The notes under the pieces are model-generated. The model was not told the origin of the DNA, did no database searches, and worked only from the letters and a program-made list of their open reading frames with translations. A stretch of DNA of 64,000 bases from Bordetella bronchialis. Lineage in GTDB: Bacteria; Pseudomonadota; Gammaproteobacteria; Burkholderiales; Burkholderiaceae_B. The stretch is taken from NCBI RefSeq assembly GCF_001676705.1, contig NZ_CP016170.1:1240001-1304000 (forward strand). Direction: 5' to 3'. A program made the translations under genes and the position numbers. Positions 26,077 to 34,656 of the stretch are shown here, in pieces; the first letter of the stretch is position 1; the number at the start of each line of letters is the position of its first letter.

Positions 26077-26181
26077 GCGCCGATTATAGGTAGCCATGGT
26101 CCGGGAACGGTGGTTGCGGGCCACGGACACGCAACGTGCCGCAAGCGTGCCGCGCCGTTGCGCCCCGAATGGAGTCAGACC

Positions 26182-26592
26182 GTGAAAAGGAACAGGAAAC
26201 ATCCGCTGGTTGCCCTGCTGCTCTACATTGCCGCCGCCATCGCGCTTGCCATCGCGCCGTGGGCCGTGTCCGGTGTGCAGGCGGCCGACCAGCGTTCTTC
26301 TTCGGGCAGCTCCCGCCCCCTCATGCCGGGCAACCAGCCCGCCGGGACGGGCCTGGACCAGCCGGTGCCCGGGTCGAAGTCCGGCCCGCCCTCCAGCCTG
26401 GGGCCCAATGCCCGCCAGCCCGCCACGTCCGCTCCCGCGCCCGGGGCGGTGCCGCCCCCGACATCGGTTGCTCCGCCTTCACCCGGACAGGGCACGGTGC
26501 AAGGCAGCAAAGGTGCGCCCGGGTCCATCGGCGACCCCGCGGGCGGCACGGCCGGGACTCGCGGCAACAAGGACAACCGCAGGGGGCATTGA
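26182..26592 (+). CDS. Secreted Pro/Gly/Ser-rich protein of unknown function
   Basis: A 136-residue protein. A signal peptide (MKRNRKHPLVALLLYIAAAIALAIAPWAVSGVQA) ends near residue 34, followed by about 100 residues of low-complexity Pro, Gly, Ser and Thr. GTG 26182 has a GGAG site 7 nt upstream and places the signal peptide correctly. No domain is recognisable. The mature part could be an unstructured periplasmic linker. It is divergent from the epimerase operon and has no clear partner gene. Confidence 0.6.
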   Translation: MKRNRKHPLVALLLYIAAAIALAIAPWAVSGVQAADQRSSSGSSRPLMPGNQPAGTGLDQPVPGSKSGPPSSLGPNARQPATSAPAPGAVPPPTSVAPPSPGQGTVQGSKGAPGSIGDPAGGTAGTRGNKDNRRGH

Positions 26593-26816
26593 GGCGCCCG
26601 CGGGCCGCCAGGATCGGCATGTCCCGGGCGCGCCGGAATGCGCCGCCTGCCCCGGACGGGCGCCAGGCCGCGCGACAGTGCATCGACAGGTTCGGGCGTT
26701 GGCCGCGGCGGTCTCCGTGGGGGGACCGGATTGCGGTGCTTCGCTGGCGGTTTCCGGCGGGAAGCCGTCCTTCACGCCACCGCGCACGCCGCGATCGCGG
26801 CGTGCGCGCGCTTTCG

Positions 26817-27620
26817 TCATCCGCCGCGCGGCATGAACTTGCGGCTGCGCAGCCATTTGGTGGCGATCCATTTTTCCCCCGCCCGTACCGGCGCGCCCGC
26901 GTGCAGCGAGGCAGGGTCGGTCTGCCCCGCCGCGTTGCCGTACTCGAAATACAAGGCGTGGCCGCGCCGTGGCACGATGGTCCATCCCGATTCCGGGAAT
27001 GTCGTCTCCCCACCCGCGGGCACTTCGTTGAGATACATGATAAGGGTGCAGACGCGCTGCCCGCTGCGTGCCAGCGAATCCCGATTCGCCGCGTTCGTGG
27101 GCATCAGATAGTCGAAGTGCGGGGTGTTTTCCGCTCCCGTGGGGTAGCGCAGGATCTGCAGTCCTTCGCCATGGTCCATCGGCAAGCCGGTCAGGCAGGC
27201 GATACGCCGTTCGATGCGCTCGATCAGGGGCGTTTCGCCGGGACGGAAAAACATGCCCAGGCATTCCTCCGCATCCAGCACGTCCGCCAGGATCGCCGTG
27301 CTGGGCCGCGCCATGCGCGCCAGTACGCATATCTCGCGGTCGTGCGCGAGGATCCTGGGCCCGGACGGCAGGCGCATGGCGCCGGCGCGGTACGGTGCGC
27401 CGGCGCCATGCTCGTGCGGGTCCAGTATCAGCTTGCCATCGGCCAGCGGCGTGCCATGCGCCAGCGCATGCGCGACAGCGCCGACCATGGCGGCGGCCAG
27501 CTCGGGTGGCGTCCGCTGCGCGATCAGTTCGGACACGATGTCCGGCGCGGCGACGCCGCGTCCGAGGTTTCGCGCGATCCAATCGCGCAGCGGATTCGGG
27601 AAATCGATGGTGATAGCCAT
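26817..27620 (-). CDS. 2-oxoglutarate/Fe(II) dioxygenase, prolyl 4-hydroxylase type
   Basis: A 267-residue protein. The C-terminal half carries the P4Hc double-stranded beta helix: iron ligands H and D in NTPHFDYLMPTN near residue 165, the distal His in SLHAGAPVRAGEKWIATKWLR near residue 240, with the following Lys binding 2-oxoglutarate. FPESGWTIVPRRGHALYFEY is also typical. The N-terminal 80 residues are helical and may bind the substrate protein. ATG 27620 (MAITIDFP) was chosen. Bacterial members hydroxylate proline in proteins such as EF-Tu; the target here is unknown. It is divergent from phoD. Confidence 0.87.
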   Translation of the reverse strand: MAITIDFPNPLRDWIARNLGRGVAAPDIVSELIAQRTPPELAAAMVGAVAHALAHGTPLADGKLILDPHEHGAGAPYRAGAMRLPSGPRILAHDREICVLARMARPSTAILADVLDAEECLGMFFRPGETPLIERIERRIACLTGLPMDHGEGLQILRYPTGAENTPHFDYLMPTNAANRDSLARSGQRVCTLIMYLNEVPAGGETTFPESGWTIVPRRGHALYFEYGNAAGQTDPASLHAGAPVRAGEKWIATKWLRSRKFMPRGG

Positions 27621-27814
27621 GGACGCGCAGCGTATGCCGCCCATATGTCAATCGATGTAGCCCGATCGCGCGCGTAATGGGGACCCATGCCGATGCGCGC
27701 CGCTCGGCCGGCCCAGGTTCGCGGGGCCGCCGGTATCGCTCGGGCCCGGCCCGTGTTCCCCAATTTGACTCGGCCGTGACCGCTTGCTTTCCACCGACTG
27801 AACGGAATATGTCA

Positions 27815-27844
27815 GTGTCATCCGCATGTGTACTTTTCTGTAAA
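27815..27844 (+). promoter_or_regulatory. Candidate Pho box before phoD
   Basis: Three 7-nt units, GTGTCAT (27815-27821), ATGTGTA (27826-27832) and CTGTAAA (27838-27844), are spaced by 11 and 12 nt. This is the layout of PhoB sites (CTGTCAT repeats every 11 bp). It lies 101 nt before the phoD start with a TATGGG -10-like box near 27861. The 325 nt between the dioxygenase gene and phoD hold no gene. Confidence 0.55.
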
Positions 27845-27944
27845 GATCGCGCAATTTGCCTATGGGGTAATGCCGCACCCAAATCATCGGCGGTGCTGCG
27901 ACCCACGGGACCAGGCTGCCTCAATCAACCAGACATTGGTGCAC

Positions 27945-29960
27945 ATGGACCGTCGCGACTTTTTGAAGTGGGGCAGCTTTATAACCGTATCCGTTGCCAT
28001 GGCCGGCACGCTGACGGCCTGTGGGGGCGGCAGCGACGATGACGATGACGCAGCCGCCAGCGATCCCGCCGCCGGCAACCCGCCCGCGACGAACGTCTCC
28101 TTCGCGCAGGGCGTGGCCTCCGGCGATCCCAAGCCGGACAGCGTCGTGCTATGGACGCGCGTGGACGGCGCCAACGGCGCCGATCCTGTCAAACTGACCG
28201 TGCAGGTCGCCACGGACGAGGGCTTCACCAACCTGCTGGTCAATGACGCGATCGAGGCGGATCCTTCCTGGGACTACACCGTGCGCCACAAGGTCATGGG
28301 CCTGAACCCCGCCACGACCTATTTCTACCGCTTCATCGCGGGCACCGCGAACAGCACGGCGGGCCGCACCAAGACCGCGCCGGCGGAAGGCGCCGGCGTC
28401 GCGCAGCTGAAGTTCGCCTTCATCTCCTGTCAGGACTGGAACGCGAACCACTGGGCCGCGTTCGACGAACTGGTGAAGGAAGACCTGGACTTCGTCGTCC
28501 ACGTGGGCGACTACATCTACGAAACCTTGCCCGCCCATGTGTTGATCGGCCAGACCGAGAAGGCCCATGCGGCGCTGGCGCTGCCGAACGGCACTGGAAT
28601 GGCCGACGGGTCGGTCTACGCCACCACGGTCAACGACTATCGCGCGCTGTACAAAAGCTATCGTTCCGATCCGCGCCTGCAGGCGCTGCATGCCCGCTTT
28701 CCCGTGATCGCCATCTGGGACGACCACGAGTTCTCCGACGACTCCTGGCAGGACCGCCAGACCTACACGCCCACCGACGACCAGACCGAGCAGGTCGCGC
28801 GCCGGCGCAGCGCCAACCAGGCATGGTTCGAATTCATGCCCGCCGACGTCACGCTGGACCTGAACAATCCTTCCTTCGAAAACATCCAGATTTACCGCGC
28901 TTTTACCTTCGGTACGCTGGCCACCCTGGTGATGACCGACGAACGCCTGTACCGCGACGACCACGTCATTCCCGAGTCCGTCACGGGCGGCTTCCTGGGC
29001 AGCCGCTACCTGGTCGGGCGCGATACGCTGGCCGCCGCGGAGCAGGCCAAGATCGGCGCCGGCGGTACGCAATCCATGCTGGGGGCCACGCAGCTCGCGT
29101 GGTGGAAGGACCAGATGCTGGGCAGCAAGTCCAAGACCGCCTGGCGCCTGTGGGGCAACGAGGTATCGCTCTTGCGCATGCAGGTCGACGGGCTGGAAGC
29201 GGTGTCCCAGCTGGTCACCGACGCCATCGTGGCGACGGACGCGGAGGACCTGGCGCCGCTGCGCGACAGCGCCATCCTGCCGGCCGTGCGCCTGGACATC
29301 GCGGCGATCAAGGCATCCGGCACGCTGCCTGGCGCCTTCAGCCATATTCACGCGCTGTTCGACGGCGTGTTCGGCGTGGCGCTGGTCAACGCCTCGGTGG
29401 CGGCGATCAACGCGATGCTGCCGCCGGTGTCCTTCCTGAATGTGATCCTGTTCGATGCCGACCAGTGGGACGGCTACAACAGCGAACGCAAGGACATGAT
29501 GGCTTTCCTGCGGGACAACACCATCCCCAACGTGGTGGCGCTGACGGGCGATATCCACGCCTTCTTCGCCGGCGCCGTCATGGACGACTTCGACGCCGCC
29601 ACCCCGATGCCGGTGATGGTCGACCTGGTGACCGCCGGCGTGTCCAGCACCTCGCTGTTCAAGTTCTATGTGGACGAGATCCATGCGGTGCCCGAGCTGG
29701 CCGGCCTGCAGCCGCTCGTCTACCAGAACGTGACCAACAAGCTCAACGGCACCATGTCCTCGAATAACGCCTGGCTGAAGTATGTCGATACCGATGCGCA
29801 GGGATATGCCGTGGTGACCCTGACCGCGGACAAGCTGACCTGCCGGTTCAACAAGATGAAGCCGCTGGTCAATGGCGAGCTGCCCGCCGCGCCCACCGTG
29901 GCGGGCACGACGACGGTGACGGTCGATACCGGCGTTGCCGCCGTCACCGTGTCCGCCTGA
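27945..29960 (+). CDS. PhoD-type alkaline phosphatase/phosphodiesterase (Tat-exported lipoprotein)
   Basis: A 671-residue enzyme that frees phosphate from esters outside the cytoplasm. The N-terminus DRRDFLKWGSF is a Tat motif, and a lipobox LTAC ends the signal near residue 25, so it is probably lipid-anchored. A Fn3-like PhoD_N domain (about 45-140: FAQGVASGDPKPDSVVLWTRVD) precedes the catalytic domain. Metal-site motifs are SCQDWN, HVGDYIYE, WDDHEFSDDSW and ALTGDIHAFF. ATG 27945 was chosen for the Tat signal. It begins a run with a phosphoesterase and a di-haem peroxidase and lies behind a Pho-box-like repeat. Confidence 0.93.
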   Translation: MDRRDFLKWGSFITVSVAMAGTLTACGGGSDDDDDAAASDPAAGNPPATNVSFAQGVASGDPKPDSVVLWTRVDGANGADPVKLTVQVATDEGFTNLLVNDAIEADPSWDYTVRHKVMGLNPATTYFYRFIAGTANSTAGRTKTAPAEGAGVAQLKFAFISCQDWNANHWAAFDELVKEDLDFVVHVGDYIYETLPAHVLIGQTEKAHAALALPNGTGMADGSVYATTVNDYRALYKSYRSDPRLQALHARFPVIAIWDDHEFSDDSWQDRQTYTPTDDQTEQVARRRSANQAWFEFMPADVTLDLNNPSFENIQIYRAFTFGTLATLVMTDERLYRDDHVIPESVTGGFLGSRYLVGRDTLAAAEQAKIGAGGTQSMLGATQLAWWKDQMLGSKSKTAWRLWGNEVSLLRMQVDGLEAVSQLVTDAIVATDAEDLAPLRDSAILPAVRLDIAAIKASGTLPGAFSHIHALFDGVFGVALVNASVAAINAMLPPVSFLNVILFDADQWDGYNSERKDMMAFLRDNTIPNVVALTGDIHAFFAGAVMDDFDAATPMPVMVDLVTAGVSSTSLFKFYVDEIHAVPELAGLQPLVYQNVTNKLNGTMSSNNAWLKYVDTDAQGYAVVTLTADKLTCRFNKMKPLVNGELPAAPTVAGTTTVTVDTGVAAVTVSA

Positions 29961-30000
29961 ACCCATCATTCCCTTACGCCTGTCCAAGAGGACAAGAATC

Positions 30001-32289
30001 ATGACGCCATCCAAGCATTCCGCCCGCGCGCGCCGCGCGCCGTTGTACGCCTCCTTGACCGTGATCGCCGCCTCGCTGGTGCTGGCCGGCTGCGGCGGCG
30101 GCGACGACGATTCGTCTTCGCCGCCGGCCTCGTCCAGCAACGATACGCCGCCGACCATGACGATGCAGGGCGTGGTCACCGGTTCGAACTACGTGCCGGG
30201 CAGCAAGACGAACCCGACCATCGACGCGGCCTACTTCCAGAATGCCAAGGTCTGTATCGACGCCAACGGCAACGGCAAGTGCGATGCCGCCGAAAACCCC
30301 GCGGTCACGGACGCCAATGGGGCGTTTACGCTGAAGACCGCCGCCATTTCGCCGCTGCTGGCCGACATCGGCACGGACGCCACCAATACCGCCAGCGGCG
30401 CAAAGGTCGCCCGGCGCATGGCCTTGCGCGTGTCCGCCGAGGAGATCTCCGACCAGGGCGCGGGCAAGATCGTCATCAGCCCCATGTCCAGCGAGATCCA
30501 GCGCATGGTAGAGGACGCCGGCAGCAGCTATGCGGCGGAGAAGGCCAACCTGGCCACGCGCCTGAATGTGCAGCCCGCCGATGTGATCGCCGACGTCCAC
30601 GCCGCCCAGGGCGCCACGCGCACCGCGCTGCTGTACGAGACCAACCAGTTGAGCAACCGCTACACCTACGCGACCAGCAAGCTGGATCGCGGCGACCTGT
30701 ATCCGGACGCGCTCGCCGTGGCCGGCGGCGATCCTGAACTGACCGACAAGATCAACGTCACCCCGGACACCGCCACCACGCCCGAAACGCGCAAGCCCAT
30801 TACCTTCCTGCAGGCCCAACAGGCGGCCTTCAACGTGGAAGGCATCCCGCGCTACGACCATTTGTTCGTGCTGTTCCTGGAGAACAAGGGCTCCAATACC
30901 ATCCTGAACCAGCCCTACGCGCCCAAGATCGCCAAGTACCTGAAAGACTACAACCAGCTGACGAATTACTTCTCGACCGGCCAGCCCAGCGAGCCGAACT
31001 ACACGGCCGTCGGCGGCGGCGACGATTTCGGCATCACCGACGATTCCCAATGGAATTGCGACGCCATCGGCGCCAACGCGCCCAAGGATCCGCTGCCCAC
31101 CGCGGACAAGCCGGGGCTGGCTGCCTCGCCGTTCAATCCCACGGGCGGGAACTGCGGCGGCACCAACCACAATATCAGCGGGCCTAATATGTTCACGGCG
31201 CTGGAGAACGCCGGCATGACCTGGCGCGTGTACGGCGAGAGCATGAACCCGGGCCAGGACCCGCGTACCGACAGCGTGGCCGACAGCGCGATCACGGGTA
31301 TCGACAATGCTTATCCGAACGGCATCGGCAACAATCCCACGCCCATCCCGTCGAACGGGACCATACCCATGCCCGGCAACCTGTACCGGACCAAGCACAG
31401 CCCGCCGATGGCCTTCCAGGACGCGCGCCTGCTGCCGGACTTTTTCTTCAGCAACCGCACGCTGGGCGGCGGCCAGTTCGACGCCAACATGGCCAACGGC
31501 ACCAAGTATGCCGTGCCGGCCAACTATGAAGTGGACCAGCTGGGCAAGGACCTGGAAAGCGGCGACGTCGGCCAACTGAACTTCCTGATTCCCGACCAGT
31601 GCGACGACATGCACAGCACCACGGTAAACACGGCCGGCGGCGTGCCCGCGTCGGATTGCAGCGGCAACGCCATCATCACGCGCGGCGACAACTACGTCGA
31701 CGCCATCATCAGGAAAATCCAGGCATCCTCGCTGTGGAAGAACACCCAGCGGCGATCCGCCATCGTGATCATGTTCGACGAGGCCACCGCGAGCAGCGGC
31801 TTCAATTCCTGCTGCGGCTGGAACGTCAGCAACAGCACGGTGTCGCTGCCGCTGAAGCAGGGGCCGGACGGCAGCTTCGCGCCGGATACGTCCATCGCCA
31901 ACTACACCGAGGGCAATCACGGCCATGGCAATTCGATCTTCCTGATCGTGACCAACCAGCCCCAGGCGCCCAAGGGCGTGGTCGATAGCGATGCGTACAG
32001 CCATTTCTCCTTCGTGCGGACCATGCAGGACATGTTCCAGGTGGCCGATCCGGCGGTCGATGCCTCGTACCTGAACCGCGCCAAGTACACCGAGAAGTTC
32101 ATCGCCGAGCACCTGCAAATGCTTCCGGAGTTCGCCAACAGCGGGGACACGCATTTCGACTCCGTGCGCCCCATGAACCACGCCTATGTGATTCCTGCCA
32201 CCTACCGGCAGAAGCAATCGACGGATGCCGCCACGCCGCCGCAGATCGGTCCCGACAAGACGCAGGTCAGCGTGTGGGCCGTGAAGTAG
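30001..32289 (+). CDS. Phosphoesterase-family (PF04185) acid phosphatase/phospholipase C-like lipoprotein
   Basis: A 762-residue secreted lipoprotein with the lipobox LVLAGC near residue 25. The catalytic domain begins near residue 275 with YDHLFVLFLENKGSNTI, the metal and nucleophile region of the phospholipase C/acid phosphatase AcpA family. NISGPNMFTALENAGMTWRVYGE and TEGNHGHGNSIFLIV supply further metal ligands. An N-terminal 200-residue Asp/Asn-rich extension (CIDANGNGKCDAAE, EF-hand-like) is unusual. It starts 40 nt after phoD and ends before a terminator-like hairpin. Likely role: phosphate scavenging. Confidence 0.85.
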   Translation: MTPSKHSARARRAPLYASLTVIAASLVLAGCGGGDDDSSSPPASSSNDTPPTMTMQGVVTGSNYVPGSKTNPTIDAAYFQNAKVCIDANGNGKCDAAENPAVTDANGAFTLKTAAISPLLADIGTDATNTASGAKVARRMALRVSAEEISDQGAGKIVISPMSSEIQRMVEDAGSSYAAEKANLATRLNVQPADVIADVHAAQGATRTALLYETNQLSNRYTYATSKLDRGDLYPDALAVAGGDPELTDKINVTPDTATTPETRKPITFLQAQQAAFNVEGIPRYDHLFVLFLENKGSNTILNQPYAPKIAKYLKDYNQLTNYFSTGQPSEPNYTAVGGGDDFGITDDSQWNCDAIGANAPKDPLPTADKPGLAASPFNPTGGNCGGTNHNISGPNMFTALENAGMTWRVYGESMNPGQDPRTDSVADSAITGIDNAYPNGIGNNPTPIPSNGTIPMPGNLYRTKHSPPMAFQDARLLPDFFFSNRTLGGGQFDANMANGTKYAVPANYEVDQLGKDLESGDVGQLNFLIPDQCDDMHSTTVNTAGGVPASDCSGNAIITRGDNYVDAIIRKIQASSLWKNTQRRSAIVIMFDEATASSGFNSCCGWNVSNSTVSLPLKQGPDGSFAPDTSIANYTEGNHGHGNSIFLIVTNQPQAPKGVVDSDAYSHFSFVRTMQDMFQVADPAVDASYLNRAKYTEKFIAEHLQMLPEFANSGDTHFDSVRPMNHAYVIPATYRQKQSTDAATPPQIGPDKTQVSVWAVK

Positions 32290-32306
32290 GGCAAGTCCGC
32301 CCAAGG

Positions 32307-32346
32307 GTGCCGGCCCGGCCTGGGCGTCCGGTCGGCACGATTTTTT
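32307..32346 (+). terminator. Intrinsic terminator or attenuator between the phosphoesterase and peroxidase genes
   Basis: Arms 32307-32315 and 32330-32338 form a 9-bp stem with one G-U pair, followed within 2 nt by six T residues (32341-32346). It would separate the two phosphatases from the peroxidase gene or reduce readthrough. Confidence 0.65.
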
Positions 32347-32366
32347 CGCATCAAAGGATCTTCCGC

Positions 32367-33854
32367 ATGCGCAAGCGTTCGATGGCCGGCGTCGGCCTGC
32401 TCGCGATGGCGATGGCCGCGGGCCTTGCTATCGCGGCTCGCGATGAACAGCGTGGACCGGTCTTGTCGGTGGCCGCGGCCGCCGTGCCGGTAGCCGCCGG
32501 GCAGGACGCCACGGCTGGCGACGCCACGCCTGGTGACGTGTGGCACAACCCGGTGATACGGCAGAAGCCGTTGAGCCTGGCGGCCCAGGCCGGCCAGAAG
32601 CTGTTCTTCGACCGCGATATCTCGGGATCGCGCAAGGTCGCATGCGCGACCTGCCACGATCCGCGCTTCGCCTACGGCCCGCCCAATGACCTGGCCGCGC
32701 AGTTGGGCGGCGTCGCGATGACGCAGCACGGCGTGCGGGCCGTGCCCTCGCTGCGCTACAAGGACAAGACGCCGCCGTATTCCGATCTGCTGGACAATCC
32801 CGATGCCATCAGCGTGCCCGGGCCGGGCGGCGGCCTGGACTGGGATGGCCGCGCCGCGGACCACGCCGAACAGGCCAGGGGGCCGCTGCTGGATCCGGTC
32901 GAGATGGCCAACGCCTCGGCCGCGGAAGTCGTCGCCAAGGTCCGCGTGGCCGGCTATGCGCCGCTGTTGCGCCAGGCCTTCGGCGAACACGTCTTCGACG
33001 ATACGGCCACCGCCTTCCATGCCGTCACGGCGGCCTTGCAGGCCTTCCAGCTGGAGGACATCAGCTTCCGGCCCTACAACAGCAAGTTCGACATGTACAC
33101 GTCGAACAAAAAAGGCGGCGAGCTGACTCTTGCCGAGCTGCGCGGCTTGCGCGTCTTTGCCGACCCGAATACCGGGAACTGCGCTTCCTGCCATTACCAG
33201 GGCGCCGGTTTCCGCGGCAGCAGCGCCCTGTTCACGGACTTTTCCTATGAGGCCATCGGCGTGCCGCGCAATGACCTGCACGCCACGGCCCCCCAGGCGA
33301 ACCGCAACGACATCCCGGCCAACGACAAGGATCCCGGGCGTTTCGACATGGGGCTGTGCGGGCCGGAACGGCCGGACCACGCCCTGGCGGAGGACGGCAA
33401 GCCCAGCCGGTTCTGCGGCATGTTCAAGGCCCCGACGCTGCGCAATGTGGCCGTGCGGCAGGCCTTCTTCCACAATGGGGTCATCCATACGCTGGAACAG
33501 GCGATCCGCTTCTACAACACCCGCGATACGAATCCGGAGCTGTGGTATCCGACGGTGGGCGGCAAGGTGCTCAAGCCGGGCGATCCCGGCTACGACCCGG
33601 GCTATCCGGCCTATGGGCTGATCACCACGCAGTATGCGAAGGGCACGGGCACGGTGCAGAAGTACAACGACCTGCCCCGGCAGTATTGGGGCAATATCGA
33701 CACCCAAATGCCGCTGGACGGCCGTCCGGCCGGGTCCAGGCCGCCGATGTCGGAACAGGACGTGCACGACCTGATCTGTTTCCTGAACACGCTGACCGAC
33801 GACTACCGGCCCAACGCGCCGCCCACCCCGGCGCAGAAGGCCTGCGTGGGTTGA
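32367..33854 (+). CDS. Di-haem cytochrome c peroxidase/MauG-family protein
   Basis: A 495-residue periplasmic protein with a signal peptide (about 1-25). The two covalent haem sites are CATCH in SRKVACATCHDPRF near residue 94 and CASCH in TGNCASCHYQGAGF near residue 274. The start LSLAAQAGQKLFFDRDISGSRKVACATCHD is typical of bacterial di-haem peroxidases, as is FKAPTLRNVAVRQAFFHNGVIHTLEQAIRFYN. It is larger than standard CcpA (about 320-350) and closer to MauG-like proteins. It follows the phosphoesterase by 78 nt across a terminator-like hairpin. Confidence 0.9.
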   Translation: MRKRSMAGVGLLAMAMAAGLAIAARDEQRGPVLSVAAAAVPVAAGQDATAGDATPGDVWHNPVIRQKPLSLAAQAGQKLFFDRDISGSRKVACATCHDPRFAYGPPNDLAAQLGGVAMTQHGVRAVPSLRYKDKTPPYSDLLDNPDAISVPGPGGGLDWDGRAADHAEQARGPLLDPVEMANASAAEVVAKVRVAGYAPLLRQAFGEHVFDDTATAFHAVTAALQAFQLEDISFRPYNSKFDMYTSNKKGGELTLAELRGLRVFADPNTGNCASCHYQGAGFRGSSALFTDFSYEAIGVPRNDLHATAPQANRNDIPANDKDPGRFDMGLCGPERPDHALAEDGKPSRFCGMFKAPTLRNVAVRQAFFHNGVIHTLEQAIRFYNTRDTNPELWYPTVGGKVLKPGDPGYDPGYPAYGLITTQYAKGTGTVQKYNDLPRQYWGNIDTQMPLDGRPAGSRPPMSEQDVHDLICFLNTLTDDYRPNAPPTPAQKACVG

Positions 33855-33864
33855 GGAATCCACC

Positions 33865-34245
33865 ATTATCGAATCCGATGGGAAGCCGGCGTTTGTCGTG
33901 CTTCCTTACGCTGAATACCTCGAACTCACCCAGAAGGATCGCCCCGTTAATCCCCGCATCCCTGCGGATGGAACGATCCCCCATGAAGTGGTCCAGCTGT
34001 CCTTCAAGAACGACTGCAGCCTCATCCGCGCTTGGCGCGAATACCTCGGCATCACCCAAAACGAAATGGCCCAGCGCGTCGGTATCCGTCAGCCCAGCTA
34101 TCTGGCCATGGAAGCCACTGGAGCCAAGCCTAAGAAGGCCACCAAGCAGCGCATCGCTGACGCAATGGGCATTCTCTATGATCAGATAGACGGACAAGTC
34201 ATGGTTGCGGGGGCCGGGCTTGAACCGGCGACCTCCGGGTTATGA
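33865..34245 (+). pseudogene. HTH antitoxin-like gene without a normal start, running into a tRNA remnant
   Basis: The frame reads TIIESDGKPAFVVLPYAEY and then an Xre HTH (SLIRAWREYLGITQNEMAQRVGIRQPSYLAMEATG), a layout I know from chromosomal antitoxin-like proteins that normally begin with a few more residues and an ATG. Here there is no ATG or GTG before codon 12 (GTG 33898); the first plausible codons are ATT 33865 or non-coding. The 3' end passes into a tRNA-like sequence, adding MVAGAGLEPATSGL. GC content is visibly lower than in the flanking genes. No toxin gene is adjacent. It begins 10 nt after the peroxidase stop. It may be a decayed remnant or a gene using GTG 33898. Confidence 0.6.
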
Positions 34246-34275
34246 GCTCGGCGCGCTGCCCAGATTTCCCCCGGA
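34202..34275 (-). pseudogene. Degenerate tRNA-Met(CAT)-like sequence
   Basis: The 3' part reads like an initiator-type tRNA: anticodon loop CTCATAA, T arm GCCGG-TTCAAGC-CCGGC, acceptor strand CCCCGCA, then ACCA. The anticodon stem has an A-C mismatch. The 5' side is broken: the D stem cannot form, the D loop is about 6 nt, and one acceptor pair is a C-C mismatch. About 48 of the last 55 nt match initiator tRNA as I recall it. It lies next to tRNA-Cys and at the end of the HTH remnant, as expected for a decayed tRNA copy or an old attachment site. Confidence 0.6.
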
Positions 34276-34288
34276 CGGCGCTACAACG

Positions 34289-34315
34289 AAAAACGGCCCT
34301 CCGTCGGGAGAGCCG
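34289..34315 (-). terminator. Intrinsic terminator of tRNA-Cys
   Basis: On the minus strand CGGCTCTCC pairs with GGAGGGCCG (one G-U pair), followed by five T residues. It begins 10 nt after the tRNA 3' end. Confidence 0.75.
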
Positions 34316-34324
34316 CGTAATTCC

Positions 34325-34398
34325 TGGAGGCGCAAGCCGGAATCGAACCGACGTACACGGATTTGCAATCCGCTGCATAACCACTCTGCCATTGCGCC
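34325..34398 (-). tRNA. tRNA-Cys (anticodon GCA)
   Basis: A full 74-nt cloverleaf reads on the minus strand: acceptor GGCGCAA pairing with TTGCGCC, D arm with AGTGGTTATG, anticodon stem-loop around GGATTGCAAATCC (GCA), T arm CGGTTCGATTCCG, and an encoded CCA at 34325-34327. It is followed by its own terminator. Confidence 0.95.
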
Positions 34399-34656
34399 TG
34401 TGTTGCCTTGTTTGGCCAACTTGTTGACCAACTCTCCCCGTTCGAGCGAAATGTACCGGTCGCCGGAGTGAAGCCCAGCATTCTATCATCATCCTGGACG
34501 GGATTGCACGGGGGCGGATTCGGGCCGCGCCCGTCGCGACAGCGCCCCGCTGCCGCGGCGTGTCTTCACCTGCCGGCCGCGGGCGTGCCACGGTCCTGGC
34601 GGCGGCCATCGCCGGGTTACGATGTCGCGTCACATCAGTCCCGGTCCGGAGCCTCC

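Noticed and set aside
34202..34275. A functional initiator tRNA-Met
   Set aside because: The 3' part fits, but the D stem cannot form, the D loop is too short and the anticodon stem has a mismatch, so it was called degenerate.
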